Shown: positions 27,400 to 37,708, counted from the stretch's first letter. The stretch is DNA of 63,724 nucleotides from Bacillota bacterium (GCA_023436245.1 JAEZJZ010000069.1:1-63724), one strand, 5' to 3'. Notes: a model not told the origin generated them from the sequence alone. Translations and numbers: made by a program.

Positions 27400-30300
27400 A
27401 TGAACAAGAGAATCATAGCGACAGCGATCCTGTTTTGCATGCTGTTCGGCGCGGTTGCGCCGACAGCGCTGGCCGTGAACGAGGTGCTCAAGCCATGTTC
27501 CGTCCAGAATGGCGTGCTGGAGTATAAGGTCAACCGCCGCAACGGGCGATTCACCATTCAGACGGCTGATGGCCAGCCCGGCAAGCAGAGCGATAACGAC
27601 CTTGACTTGTTGTTCATGCGTGATGAGTTGCCGGACACGTCCTTCACCACCTTGCGCATCGACGGTCAGGATTACATTTTCGGCAACGACTACGGCCAAG
27701 ACGGCGGCATCGTCTCCGAGACTCTGGTCAATGGCCTGACCGCAAAGACCGTCTGGCGGGTCAAGGATGTGGAAGTGACCCAGACGCTGCAACTGATCAC
27801 CGACCTTTCCAACCCTGACGTTGGTTATGTCCGGGTTAGCTATCTGGTAGCCAACGGCAACGCGTCCCCGGTGAACTTGGGCGCCCGTATTCTGTTGGAC
27901 ACGCAACTCGGGCAAAACGACGCGGCTCCGATGCTCATCGGTACCAGCTACATCACCAATGAGACCGAGTATTCCGGTGAGCATCTGCCGGTCACCTGGA
28001 AATCAGTGGATCAACAGTTCGCGTCGAACGTGATCGCCTACGGACAGCTTTCGGGATGGGGCAACTCGGCGCCAGAGCGCTTTGTGGTCGCTCATTGGGA
28101 GGCCATTTCGGCCACCAAGTGGGATTATCAGATTGACCCGTTGCGCAACTTCACGACCAACAAGAACTCCTACCGCTCGGCTGACTCAGCGGTGGCCATG
28201 TACTATCAGCCCAGTCGCCTGGACACAGGCGCAACCAGAACGTACGAAACCTTCTATGGTATTGGTAGCCTCTATGACAGCGCCAACCAGGCAGACTTCA
28301 CCATTCAGCTCAACTCTCCCCAGAAGCTGACGGTGAATAGCAGTGGCACCGGCTATCAAGAGAGTAGCTTCCAGATTACCGTCAGCATCGACAATAGCGG
28401 TGAGGCATGTGTTGACCAGAGCAACCTAGCGGTGACACTCGGACTCAGCGACGAATTGGAGATCGCTCAGGGCGAAGCCGAGGTCAAGACCATCAGCCTC
28501 CTGAAGAAGGGAGACAGCGGCTCGGTCAGCTTCCAGGTTGTCCCCCGTGTCGTGCAGCAACTGGCTGTGGCCGAGTACGGCGTGACCATCAAGTACGGTG
28601 GTAACGCCAATCAGTATGTTGAGGCCAGCAAATATGTCATCCTGCCTTCCATCAAGGGCGAGGTTCCGCAGATGCAGATGACTGAGGTGGCTCCGGGCAC
28701 GCTCTACACCAGGGCTGCCAAGAAGAGCCTGGTGATCAAGGGCAGCGCCTTTGACAGTCTGAAGGCAGACAATGAATGGACGATGTACATCACCAATGTG
28801 CGCACTGGCAAGGCCGAGGAGGTATTCCGGAAGGATATCTACATCACCGATTCCTCGCTCAGCGTGCAGATCAACGACAGCCTGCAGTTTGAGGCCGGAG
28901 AACATGAGGTCGGCATCCGTTCGCAGAACTACGGCAACCTCTCGCGCAAATTCGACTTCACAGATGATCCGGAGTTTGACCGGGTGGAGTATGGCGTTCT
29001 GCTGATCGGTGACTTCAGCAGCGACAACGTCTATGATGTGAAGCTGCTGGAGAGCGAGGAGCTGATTGCCAATCTCTCCGCAGCAGAGCGCGCTGCGATT
29101 CTGTTGACCATCCGTGGTCAGGTTTCGACCTATGAACTGGATGGGGTCACCTATTACGACTGTGCCAGCGGTTCGATCATCAACAATGCCGTGATGTACA
29201 CGGCTCCACTGGGTAAGCCGCAAAGCGCCATGACCATCTGTCGCTATGACGGTCAGGAGGAAGGTTGGTCCAAGTTCGCCGACTTCAGTTGGTTCGGCGA
29301 CAATAACCATTCGCTGGTGGTTTCCGGGGACGGGCACCTGTCCGTCGGCGACTACTACTTCCACTATGGCCGCTTCTATGTCACCTTGGTTGACGGCAAT
29401 GAGTACGTGCTGGCGGAGGTCAAGGATGGCAATAACATCGATCTCAACCCTGACGTGGGCGAGGTGCCGGCTGATGAGAGCAGCCCGGTGACCATAGTCA
29501 CTCCGGCCAATGTGATCGCCAATGAAGCCTTCAAGCTGACCGGCGCCTTGACCGGCATGAAGGTCAACATCAGCGACGCCGTCATCGGCAAGGAAACGGT
29601 CTCCCTCGGCGGTAGCGTCAGCCTGTCCCTGCCGTGGATGCAGCTGGGCGATGACGATGATGACGGCGGTGGTGCGACCAAGCCTGAGTCGAAACACCCC
29701 GGGTTTGAAAAGGTGGATAAGGCCAATGACGTGATCGGCGCAGACAGCTTGGTTGAGCTGAACCTGGAGGAACTGCGCTACGGGGTGAACGCCAACGACA
29801 ACTCTGCCGACCTGGTCGGCATCAAGGCAGCCGGCGGCATCAATCTCACCGACGACGCATTGCCGCTGCTGAAGGCGGGCGGGGCTAAGGCAGCCTTTGC
29901 CATCGATTCCATCAACTACGACGGCTACTATACCATGATGGAGGCCGGGGTCAAGGTGAGCGAAGTCTTCGAATGCAGCGCCAAAGTTGCCTTAGTCTTC
30001 GAGACTGGCGGCTCCTGCATTCCGGATGCCATTGAACTGGTGCTCGGCGGCGAGGTGATGAAAATTCCGCTCGGCGCGGGAGCCTTCTCGGTTGGCTGGC
30101 TGACCAAGTTGGGGGGCGGTGTCTACAATCTCTACGACACCATTCGCGGCAACTACAATCTCATTCCGCCGTTCTCCCTGAAGCTAATTACCGGTTATGC
30201 CGATCCCACCACGGTGGCGCTGGAACTGGAGACCATCTCCATGGAGGTGGGCATTGGCAAGATCAGGTTCGAGGCAGAGGAGGGCAAAATTGTCAAGCTG

Positions 30301-33300
30301 CCTCTGGTGGAGAAGATGTACGCTGGGTTCATGATCTACGGCACAGAGGTAGACGGCGTGGTCTATCCGTGCGTGGACATCAGTGCCGGCATCGACCTGA
30401 ATCTGTTGGATATCGTCAAGGGGTCAGGATCCATTTGGCTGGTGGCGGATCCGCGGATTGAGAGCATCTTCGGAAATCTGTCCGTAGGCGGCAAAGTCTA
30501 TGCGGGCATCTTCATTCCCAGCTTCATTCCCGTGGTGGGTGGGCTGGAGTTGGCTGCGATCATGGCGGAGCTTTCCACCTACCGCGTCTATGCTGGCATT
30601 CGCGTGATCGGCATTCCGCTTTCCATCGGCTACTATTGGGCTGACAAGAAGGTCAAGTTCAATGACGCCTGGGGAGTTGACGACTATCAAGAAGCATTCA
30701 ACATTCCGCGTGATGAGTTGGAGAACGCCCTGGCCATTCAGTACGCTGTGGGCGGAAGCAACGCCAACGGGGTGATGTTGTTTGGCTCCAACTTGCGGGT
30801 AACCTATCGTTCCAGCGAGGTGCCTGCGCCATTCGGAGTGGACACGAAGTTGCATCAGATCGCCGTACAGGATCAGGACTACAGCTTGTTCGAGCTGCAG
30901 TACGACGGGGCCCTCCCGCAGATTACCGTGACTGATCCGGTCGGCAACAGTTACTCCCTGGTCGAGAACGAGAACTACCGCTTACAGACCATCCCCGCCG
31001 CAGAGTCCCAGAGCGGCGTGGAGGAACATTATGCTTACATCTCTGTGGTCGACCCAATGGACGGCATTTGGACGATCGAGACAGACGTGCCGACCACCGT
31101 CACCGGGATGGACGTGCTGGAGTTGCCGGAAGTGCAGGTCAAGGACTTCACTCACAGCGGCGGGTCCCTGACGGCCAACTGGGAGGCCAAGAGCATTGCG
31201 GATGGCTACACGGTCGACGTACATCTCTCGCAGGCACAGCCAATGATGGCTGCCTGCTCAGCAGAGCAGTTGTCCGCGATGAGCGAAGCGGAGTTGGCAG
31301 ATTACTATCGCGCCCAGTCTGACAACTATGATGTCGGCATCTGCATCGCCGATGGACTGGATGCCGCCAGCGGGGCCGCTACCATGAGCATTCCCGAGCG
31401 CGTCCTCGACGGTGAATACCAGGTGCGCATCGTTTTGAAGGATGCGAGTGGCGCAAATGTTTCCTCGGCTCTGTCGGAACAAAGCTTCAGCTACACTAAT
31501 CCCAACACTCCGACCACCGTGCGCGATCTCTCGCTGCAAGCGGCTGGCGATGGTCAGTTTAAGCTCACTTTCGCCGCTGCCGATCGTGCCGATGGCTATT
31601 TGGTGGAGCTGCTGGATGAGCAGGGGCAACCGATCGACGGTCTGGCGCAGACCACCACGGATACTTCGCTCTACATCGGTAACACCTATCAGGCAGCTAC
31701 CGGCTATGATGCGCAGGGCAATCCGACTGGTTTCCGGGAGGTCGGCACTTTCCCTGGCAATCGTTATCGGGCGCGGGTGACAGCCTATGCGGAGAGGAAC
31801 CTGGTGCAGTATCAGAGCTCGCCTGTCACCACAGAAGCGGTCTATCTGCCGGTGCCGAACCCGGCCCAGCTGTCGCTGCGGGTGAACAACCTCATTCCCA
31901 CCGCCGCCGATGGCGCCAGTGAGGTGACCGTTAACTCCAGCACAGCCAACGTGGCAGTCACCTCTGACCAGAACGGCAAGCTGATCTACGGTCTGGATGG
32001 CGTGTTTTCAGATCAGACGTTGTCGGTGACTGCAGGCGTGCCTGTGGACATCTCCCTCGCCCTGGAGGAGGGTGGTACAACCCTGAACTGCTACTTCGTG
32101 AATGAACAGGGTGACTATACTACAGAGAAGCTCTGCATCTCCGTTGACACGGTGGCCCCCACACTGATGCTGGATCAGACAGTGGTGGAGAGCCAACACG
32201 GAGCCTACAGCATCACTGGGACGGCAGAGACGGGCGCGGCAGTCTATGTCAATGGCCAGCATGCCGCCGTGCAGAACGGCAAGTTCAGCTATGTCGGCAG
32301 CGGCAATGCCTCAAGGCAGTCGCTCAGTGTGCAGGCTCTGGACTGGGCCGGCAACCAGACGCGCATGTACTGCGACGTTGTGCCGAGCGAGATGTCCCGC
32401 CTAGTGTCTCTCTCCGTACATGCCAACGGAACAACGATTGGAGCAGAAGAAGTGTTGCAGCTGGAACGGGATGATGGTCTGCAGCTTATTGTCTATGGTC
32501 AGGCGGAGGATGGCAGCGAGTATTTGCTGGACAGCAGCAAAGTCTCCTTCTCTGTCGTCTTTGGAGAAGGCAAGGTGAGCGTCGACCAAACCGGTCGACT
32601 GACTGCTGAGTCCTACGGTGAAGCAGTGGTGATGTGTGAGTATGCTGTCACCACAGACTATTGGCTAGAGCAAGCTGTTGCTCTGCAGGTGGCCAGCCCG
32701 ACGGTGGAGCCGGATACGATTCGGGTCTTTTCCACGGAGCTAGCTGCAGAGTTATCGGTGGGTGAAGTCGTGACTGAACTCTCAGTGCCGAACGCGCCTG
32801 CCGATCGGCTATATAGCTACACCGTCTCGGATAACGATTATCTGCAAGTGCGGGATAACCAGCTGTTGCTCAAGGCCTCCCCGGTAGGCGTCACCGAATT
32901 CGACGTGACACTGACGGCGCAGGGACACGCGTTCCGGGCCGGGCAGTATGTGGATGTGGGAGACCAGATAGTCAAGCACATCACTTTCCGGGTGACGCAG
33001 CGAGTCGCATCGATATCCGCTCTGCCCTCCCTCCAGGTTGAGACGGGAGTAGATTTCCACCGACTGGCGTTGCCAGATAAAGTAGAGGTAACACTGGCTG
33101 ACGGTTCCCGGCATAGCTACCCTGTCACCTGGAGCAAGGGCGCTTACAACAGTACCGTCCCCAGGGTCTACATCTTGCGGGGAGAAGTTGCGGTAGCCGC
33201 TGGCGTGGTCAACCCGGGGAACCTAGTGGCACAGGTTCAGGTCAGCGTGTACAGACCAAGCTCAGAAGATGAGGAACCTGCCGAGGATATTGCTCTGGAC

Positions 33301-34317
33301 GGGGTGATTCCAACCGAACGGCTGACGGTTAGCCGGCGGACGAGTGACAGCAGTGATGTACAACTAGTGACCGATACGGTCACGATTAGCGATGTTCTGT
33401 GGCAGGCTACGGTTAAGCGCGCATTGAGCAAGCAGCAGCCCGTGGTGGTTAAGCTGCCCGCTGTCGGCAAGGCGACTGATCCCACTGCCACCAGCGATGG
33501 CCGCCCCATCGTGCGCGAGACAAAGCTCATACTGGCTGACGGGCAGGTGGACGCTCTAGCCAAGACCAACCTGATCATCTGCGGATCCGATGGCACCGAA
33601 ATCCAGTTGCCGCTGGCGCTGTTGGATGGTCTCAGCAAAGAGAATACCGGCCTTGAGCTGACGATCAATCAGGTGTCTCTGGCGCAAGCGCAAAGAGAGG
33701 TGGCCGCAGCCGGTCAGGCCCTGGCCGGACAGGAGATCGCAACCAATTTCCGAGGCCGGACCGGCCTGCGCTTCCCCCTTCCGGAGGGCGTGCCGGCGAC
33801 TGAGCTGAGGGTACACGTCAGGCACAGCGACGGAAGCGCAGAAGACCTCGTGCCAGGGGTCGTCACTGGTGCCGATGGCCGCAAGTACCTTGAGATCAAT
33901 GTAGACCGCTTCAGTACTTTCGTCATCTATAGATCGGGAACTCAGCAGATTAGCCTCACCATCGGTCGCAAGGTCGCTCGCATCGCCGGTCAGGACCATC
34001 CTTTGGAGGCCGCTCCCTACGTGCAGCCGAGCGCCAATCGCACCATGGTGCCGGTTCGTCTGATCAGCGAGGGGCTCGGTGCCAAGGTGGACTGGCTGGC
34101 GCAAAGTAAGCAGGTGCGCATCACTGACGGCAGTCGGGTCATTCTGCTCACTGTCGGTAGCCGAACGATGGAGGTCAACGGCAAGACAGTGACCATCGAT
34201 GCCGCAGCCGCGATGATCAACGGGCGCACGTTTGTCCCACTTCGCCTGATCGGTGAGACGCTCGGCGCGACTGTCACATACGACGGGTCGAGCAAGACGG
34301 TGACCATCAGACGCTAG
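27400..34317 (+). CDS. Giant secreted multidomain protein with C-terminal stalk domain
   Basis: Protein of 2305 aa. Signal peptide about 1-27; N-terminal beta-rich region of unknown type (30-420); a TIG-like module (about 430-530); an Asp-rich patch (DDDDD, about 751); a large Gly/hydrophobic beta region (780-1110); two Fn3-like modules (about 1235-1480); bacterial Ig-like modules (about 1590-1760 and 1865-1950); and a C-terminal copper-amine-oxidase-like 'stalk' domain (about 2185-2305, with NRTMVPVRLISE and GRTFVPLRLIGE). Stalk domains are common in Firmicute surface proteins. It follows the first giant gene by 16 bp, with GAGGGGG upstream, and ends the operon. Function: probably cell-surface structure or adhesion (inference). 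Confidence 0.85.
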   Translation: MNKRIIATAILFCMLFGAVAPTALAVNEVLKPCSVQNGVLEYKVNRRNGRFTIQTADGQPGKQSDNDLDLLFMRDELPDTSFTTLRIDGQDYIFGNDYGQDGGIVSETLVNGLTAKTVWRVKDVEVTQTLQLITDLSNPDVGYVRVSYLVANGNASPVNLGARILLDTQLGQNDAAPMLIGTSYITNETEYSGEHLPVTWKSVDQQFASNVIAYGQLSGWGNSAPERFVVAHWEAISATKWDYQIDPLRNFTTNKNSYRSADSAVAMYYQPSRLDTGATRTYETFYGIGSLYDSANQADFTIQLNSPQKLTVNSSGTGYQESSFQITVSIDNSGEACVDQSNLAVTLGLSDELEIAQGEAEVKTISLLKKGDSGSVSFQVVPRVVQQLAVAEYGVTIKYGGNANQYVEASKYVILPSIKGEVPQMQMTEVAPGTLYTRAAKKSLVIKGSAFDSLKADNEWTMYITNVRTGKAEEVFRKDIYITDSSLSVQINDSLQFEAGEHEVGIRSQNYGNLSRKFDFTDDPEFDRVEYGVLLIGDFSSDNVYDVKLLESEELIANLSAAERAAILLTIRGQVSTYELDGVTYYDCASGSIINNAVMYTAPLGKPQSAMTICRYDGQEEGWSKFADFSWFGDNNHSLVVSGDGHLSVGDYYFHYGRFYVTLVDGNEYVLAEVKDGNNIDLNPDVGEVPADESSPVTIVTPANVIANEAFKLTGALTGMKVNISDAVIGKETVSLGGSVSLSLPWMQLGDDDDDGGGATKPESKHPGFEKVDKANDVIGADSLVELNLEELRYGVNANDNSADLVGIKAAGGINLTDDALPLLKAGGAKAAFAIDSINYDGYYTMMEAGVKVSEVFECSAKVALVFETGGSCIPDAIELVLGGEVMKIPLGAGAFSVGWLTKLGGGVYNLYDTIRGNYNLIPPFSLKLITGYADPTTVALELETISMEVGIGKIRFEAEEGKIVKLPLVEKMYAGFMIYGTEVDGVVYPCVDISAGIDLNLLDIVKGSGSIWLVADPRIESIFGNLSVGGKVYAGIFIPSFIPVVGGLELAAIMAELSTYRVYAGIRVIGIPLSIGYYWADKKVKFNDAWGVDDYQEAFNIPRDELENALAIQYAVGGSNANGVMLFGSNLRVTYRSSEVPAPFGVDTKLHQIAVQDQDYSLFELQYDGALPQITVTDPVGNSYSLVENENYRLQTIPAAESQSGVEEHYAYISVVDPMDGIWTIETDVPTTVTGMDVLELPEVQVKDFTHSGGSLTANWEAKSIADGYTVDVHLSQAQPMMAACSAEQLSAMSEAELADYYRAQSDNYDVGICIADGLDAASGAATMSIPERVLDGEYQVRIVLKDASGANVSSALSEQSFSYTNPNTPTTVRDLSLQAAGDGQFKLTFAAADRADGYLVELLDEQGQPIDGLAQTTTDTSLYIGNTYQAATGYDAQGNPTGFREVGTFPGNRYRARVTAYAERNLVQYQSSPVTTEAVYLPVPNPAQLSLRVNNLIPTAADGASEVTVNSSTANVAVTSDQNGKLIYGLDGVFSDQTLSVTAGVPVDISLALEEGGTTLNCYFVNEQGDYTTEKLCISVDTVAPTLMLDQTVVESQHGAYSITGTAETGAAVYVNGQHAAVQNGKFSYVGSGNASRQSLSVQALDWAGNQTRMYCDVVPSEMSRLVSLSVHANGTTIGAEEVLQLERDDGLQLIVYGQAEDGSEYLLDSSKVSFSVVFGEGKVSVDQTGRLTAESYGEAVVMCEYAVTTDYWLEQAVALQVASPTVEPDTIRVFSTELAAELSVGEVVTELSVPNAPADRLYSYTVSDNDYLQVRDNQLLLKASPVGVTEFDVTLTAQGHAFRAGQYVDVGDQIVKHITFRVTQRVASISALPSLQVETGVDFHRLALPDKVEVTLADGSRHSYPVTWSKGAYNSTVPRVYILRGEVAVAAGVVNPGNLVAQVQVSVYRPSSEDEEPAEDIALDGVIPTERLTVSRRTSDSSDVQLVTDTVTISDVLWQATVKRALSKQQPVVVKLPAVGKATDPTATSDGRPIVRETKLILADGQVDALAKTNLIICGSDGTEIQLPLALLDGLSKENTGLELTINQVSLAQAQREVAAAGQALAGQEIATNFRGRTGLRFPLPEGVPATELRVHVRHSDGSAEDLVPGVVTGADGRKYLEINVDRFSTFVIYRSGTQQISLTIGRKVARIAGQDHPLEAAPYVQPSANRTMVPVRLISEGLGAKVDWLAQSKQVRITDGSRVILLTVGSRTMEVNGKTVTIDAAAAMINGRTFVPLRLIGETLGATVTYDGSSKTVTIRR

Positions 34318-34645
34318 GCGGGGGAACTGTAGAAAAGGAGATATGGCGGAGGTTGTCAAGTGGCGGGGCAGGGAAGTGCTGCTCGCCTGACGGCCGAAAC
34401 AGGGGACGGATTTGACGGTTCGCCGCGGCGAGTCGTTGATCCGTCCCCTTAGCCTGCGCCGACAGCTACGTTTTCGCTGTTCTGCTGTCCGCGAGGCAGG
34501 AAGGACGCCGCAAATGTCAAACATGAGTAGGCAGGGACAAGAGGTGCCCCATTCCGTTCAACTGCATGCACACAAGTGGCAATCTCACATTTGGCAGACC
34601 GGTGGGCAATCGCTAGGTCTAGATGAAGATTGGGAGGTGACGCAA
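34318..34645. other. Intergenic region after the giant-protein operon
   Basis: 328 bp containing the REP-like hairpin at 34401-34449. The rest shows no convincing gene; a 15-codon ATG frame at about 34343 and a longer open frame without a ribosome binding site were judged spurious. Confidence 0.6.
34401..34449. repeat. Long REP-like hairpin with GGGGAC core
   Basis: Outer 11-bp perfect stem (34401-34411 with 34439-34449, AGGGGACGGAT/ATCCGTCCCCT) and an inner TCGCC/GGCGA stem form a nearly continuous 49-nt hairpin. No T-run follows. It may end the giant-protein transcript or be a member of a dispersed repeat family. Confidence 0.65.
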
Positions 34646-35587
34646 ATGGACTTTTTGCGGGACATTCCGCAGTTTACCGAGTGGCGGGTCGTCAAGCCGC
34701 TGTACAAAGGCTGGTCCAGCGACCAGAAATTCTATGTCGAGCGGAGCGATGGCCAGCGCCTGTTGCTCCGCCTGACAGATCAAGCAGAGCGGGACGCTAA
34801 ACAGAGAGAATTTGAAGCTCTGCAGCTATTCCGGCAATCCGGGATACGCATGTCTGAACCGTTGGAATTCGGCCACTGCGGTGCGGGACAGTATGTCTAC
34901 TCACTGCTCTCCTGGCTGGAGGGCGATGCTGCCGATGACGTCATCCAGAGGCACACCGAGCAGGAACAGTATCAGCTGGGTCTCCAGGCCGGGCGGATTC
35001 TGCGTCGGATTCACTCCCAGCCGGCTCCTCCGGATCAAGCGCCCTGGGAACAGCGGATGCTGCGCAAGTTCCAGGTACGCCTCGAGCGTTATCGCAACTG
35101 CGGGGTGCAGGTGGAAGACGATCAGGTGGCCATGCGCTTCGTGACGGAAAACCTGAGCCTTCTTAATAACCGGCCACAGGCGCTGCAGCACGGTGACTAT
35201 CACCTGGGCAACATGATCCTCGGGGCCGATGGCCAGTTAGGGATTATCGACTTCAATCGTTGGGACTTTGGAGATCCGTACGAGGACTTCTACAAAATGC
35301 TCTTCTTCAGCCGTGACTTGAGTATACCCTTCGCTCAGGGTCAACTGGACGGCTATTTTCAGGCTGACCCGCCTGACCTGTTCCTCCGCCTACTAGCCCT
35401 CTATGCCGCCTATATTGCCCTTTTCTCCGTTGTCTGGGCGCTGGACTTTGGGCAAGCCGAGGTGGATGGCATGATCCGGCGGGCAGAGATGCTCTTTCGC
35501 GACTATCAACGGTTTAGTGTGCATCGTCCGGCCTGGGTGGACCAGCCCTTCGACTTTGAACGGACGATCGCCGTGAGGAGGGATTGA
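34646..35587 (+). CDS. Aminoglycoside phosphotransferase-family kinase
   Basis: Protein of 313 aa with the APH/choline-kinase fold: catalytic loop LQHGDYHLGNMI (about 181-192) and metal-binding IIDFNRWDFGDP (about 200-211). Such kinases phosphorylate small molecules with a hydroxyl group; many are housekeeping rather than resistance enzymes, and the substrate is not visible here. ATG 34646 has GGGAGGTGA five bases upstream. The next gene begins five bases after this stop, so the kinase, cyclase and acetyltransferase genes probably form one operon. Confidence 0.85.
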   Translation: MDFLRDIPQFTEWRVVKPLYKGWSSDQKFYVERSDGQRLLLRLTDQAERDAKQREFEALQLFRQSGIRMSEPLEFGHCGAGQYVYSLLSWLEGDAADDVIQRHTEQEQYQLGLQAGRILRRIHSQPAPPDQAPWEQRMLRKFQVRLERYRNCGVQVEDDQVAMRFVTENLSLLNNRPQALQHGDYHLGNMILGADGQLGIIDFNRWDFGDPYEDFYKMLFFSRDLSIPFAQGQLDGYFQADPPDLFLRLLALYAAYIALFSVVWALDFGQAEVDGMIRRAEMLFRDYQRFSVHRPAWVDQPFDFERTIAVRRD

Positions 35588-35592
35588 TCGCC

Positions 35593-36216
35593 ATGTCTCG
35601 GCTGATTGATCTCTCCCACGAGATTAGCTCTCAGATGCCGGTCTACCCCGGCGATGAACCAACTGAGTTGGTGCAGACTAAGTGGCTGGAGCAGCATCAC
35701 CATAACAATCATCGTCTGGTAATCAGCATGCACACCGGCACCCACCTCGACTCGCCCATGCATCTGCTGCCGAGTACTGTCTACTTGTCGGAACGTCCGC
35801 TGGAGCCGTTTATCGGCCGCGGCTGCCTGTTGGACGTGCGCGATCAGCCGGTGATTCAGTGGCGCCCCGAGTATGAGCAACTGATTCCGCTCGGTGCCGC
35901 CGTGCTGCTCTACACCGGCCACGACCGGCATTATGGCCGAGACGCATACTATGCAGACCACCCGATAGTCGAGCCGACGTTTAGCGATGGACTGTTGCAG
36001 CGTCAGATCAAGCTGCTGGGCATGGACCTACCGTCGCCGGATCAGCCGCCTTTTCCGGTGCACAAGCGGTTGCTGGCGGCAGGGGCCTACGTGCTGGAGA
36101 ACCTGACTAACCTCGGACAGTTGCTCGGCGTGGCCAGCTTTGAGCTGATCGCCTTGCCACTGAAACTCCGGGCAGATGGCTCGCCGACGCGAGCCGTTGC
36201 CAGGATTGAAGACTGA
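35593..36216 (+). CDS. Cyclase / kynurenine formamidase-like metal hydrolase
   Basis: Protein of 207 aa of the cyclase family (KynB-like). The metal motif HTGTHLDSPMH lies at about 47-57, and the C-terminal ELIALPLKLRADGSPTR is the conserved end of the family. Known members hydrolyse N-formylkynurenine, isatin or related amides using divalent metal. No tryptophan-degradation gene is nearby, so the substrate is open. ATG 35593 is taken (AGGAGG 11 bases upstream); an in-frame TTG at 35584 is too close to the site. Confidence 0.85.
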   Translation: MSRLIDLSHEISSQMPVYPGDEPTELVQTKWLEQHHHNNHRLVISMHTGTHLDSPMHLLPSTVYLSERPLEPFIGRGCLLDVRDQPVIQWRPEYEQLIPLGAAVLLYTGHDRHYGRDAYYADHPIVEPTFSDGLLQRQIKLLGMDLPSPDQPPFPVHKRLLAAGAYVLENLTNLGQLLGVASFELIALPLKLRADGSPTRAVARIED

Positions 36217-36245
36217 AGCAAGATTAGAAGGGAATGAATGACAGG

Positions 36246-37487
36246 ATGAAATGGGAGATCAGACCGATCGACGAGCAGGAGCTACTTGCCTATGCACAAG
36301 TGCAATTATCGGCCTATCCGGCCATGAATGGTCCTGCCGAGGCAGCCGTGGAGAGAATGCGACCGCTGCTGACTGAGGACACGACCAGTCGCCTCTATGG
36401 CGTCTTCTCCGGACAGCGCCTTGTCGGCGGGATGCGCCTGCTCGACTTCCAGATGAACTACTTTGGGCGCTTCATCCCAGCGGGGGGCGTCGGCTCAGTG
36501 GCAGTCGACTTCACCGAGAAGAAACAGGGCATGGCCAAGGCGATCATCACGTACTTCATCGAGCATTACCGGCAACAAGGTGCGCACCTCACCCTGCTCT
36601 ATCCCTTCCGCCCGGATTTCTATCAGCAGATGGGCTACGGTTTCGCCCCGAAGATGCAGCAGTACTGCTTCGCGCCGGCCAGCCTGCCCTGCCCTAGCCG
36701 AAGCCACGGCCTTGTCCATCTGACCGAGGCGGACTTGCCGGAGCTGCGTCGCTTCTCGGATGAGTACGCGGCATCGCACCACGGCTTCTGCCGTCGTAGC
36801 GACTTCGAGCTACGGTCCTTGCTCAAACACCATGGCGCGAACCGCACTCTGGTTGGCTGGAAGGAGAACGGCCGTCTGTTGGCCTACCTAGCCTTCAACT
36901 TCCGTCGTGAGAGCAACTTTATCAAGAACAGCCTGCTCATCCGCGAGTGGCTCTGGCAGGGGCAGGCGGCCTTTCTGACCTGCTGTTCCTTCCTGCATAG
37001 CCAGGCCGACCAAATCTGTCAGATTGTCTACAACAGCTTGGATGATCACTTCCACTATGCGCTCGGCGATGTGCGGAACGGCAGTGATCACATCATTCCC
37101 TCCGTCTACCACGAGAGCAACACTGCCGGCGTAGGCTTGATGTACCGCATCACCGGGTTGGCCGACTTCTTACAGGCGACTGACTACCGTGATTACAATG
37201 GCCAGACCATGAACCTGCGCCTGACTGTCAGCGACAGCTTCCGACCGGAGAACGCCGGCACTTACCATCTCCGCATCAGCGACGGACAGCTGCAGTTGGT
37301 GCCGGAGTTGGAACAGGCGATCGATTTGGCGATCGAGGTCAGCGACCTCTCAGCCCTGCTGCTCGGCAGCGTCAGCCTGCAGAGCCTCTATCGCCTGGGG
37401 CGAGTGCAGCTGGCGGCGGAGCACGTATCTGCGGTGGATAGTTTGTTCTGGGTGAGTCAGAAGCCGGAGTGCATCACCGCCTTCTAG
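36246..37487 (+). CDS. Eis-like GNAT acetyltransferase
   Basis: Protein of 413 aa with the three-part Eis architecture: an N-terminal GNAT domain with GGVGSVAVDFTEKKQGMAKA (about 81-100, acetyl-CoA site), a second GNAT-like domain, and a C-terminal SCP2-like domain ending in the free carboxylate region. Eis proteins acetylate amines of small molecules or proteins. The start is ambiguous: ATG 36246 is used, ATG 36234 sits directly against AAGGGA. Last gene of the kinase/cyclase/acetyltransferase cluster. Confidence 0.8.
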   Translation: MKWEIRPIDEQELLAYAQVQLSAYPAMNGPAEAAVERMRPLLTEDTTSRLYGVFSGQRLVGGMRLLDFQMNYFGRFIPAGGVGSVAVDFTEKKQGMAKAIITYFIEHYRQQGAHLTLLYPFRPDFYQQMGYGFAPKMQQYCFAPASLPCPSRSHGLVHLTEADLPELRRFSDEYAASHHGFCRRSDFELRSLLKHHGANRTLVGWKENGRLLAYLAFNFRRESNFIKNSLLIREWLWQGQAAFLTCCSFLHSQADQICQIVYNSLDDHFHYALGDVRNGSDHIIPSVYHESNTAGVGLMYRITGLADFLQATDYRDYNGQTMNLRLTVSDSFRPENAGTYHLRISDGQLQLVPELEQAIDLAIEVSDLSALLLGSVSLQSLYRLGRVQLAAEHVSAVDSLFWVSQKPECITAF

Positions 37488-37549
37488 TTGGGTGCGGTTG
37501 CTGCTCCGCCAAGGTGCCCATCCGTCCGGCTGCGGCCTGGCTAGAGGAA

Positions 37550-37708
37550 AAGCTTGACCATGTGCCAGCAGCAGGGGTACCATGAACTCAAGAGATTAAG
37601 TGCTTAATCTTCACTGGGAAGAGCGGGGGAACCAATGAATTGGGGTGAATCCGCAAGGTAGGGTGGCTTTCCAACCCGAACCCGTCAGTTAACCTCGTCA
37701 GCAAGCAG
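37550..37708 (+). ncRNA. c-di-AMP riboswitch (ydaO/yuaA leader)
   Basis: Conserved blocks of the ydaO aptamer are present in order: GGGGGAACCA (about 37625), TGGGGTGAATCC (about 37641), AAGGTAGGG (about 37655) and CCCGAACCCGTCAGTTAACCTCG (37674-37696). A GCTTG/CAAGC closing helix is possible between about 37552 and 37707. An intrinsic terminator follows at once, so c-di-AMP binding should favour termination, as in the known off-switches. The 5' boundary is approximate. Confidence 0.9.

Noticed and set aside
34343..34390. 15-codon ATG frame after AAAAGGAG
   Set aside because: Spacing to the ATG is too short and the peptide is not recognisable; probably chance.
34412..34645. N-terminal extension of the APH-family kinase
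   Set aside because: The extra 78 residues run through the REP-like hairpin and have no homologous look; ATG 34646 has a strong Shine-Dalgarno.
34646..37487. APH-like kinase plus Eis-like acetyltransferase as an antibiotic resistance cassette
   Set aside because: Both families are mostly housekeeping or of unknown substrate, and no mobile-element signs flank them.
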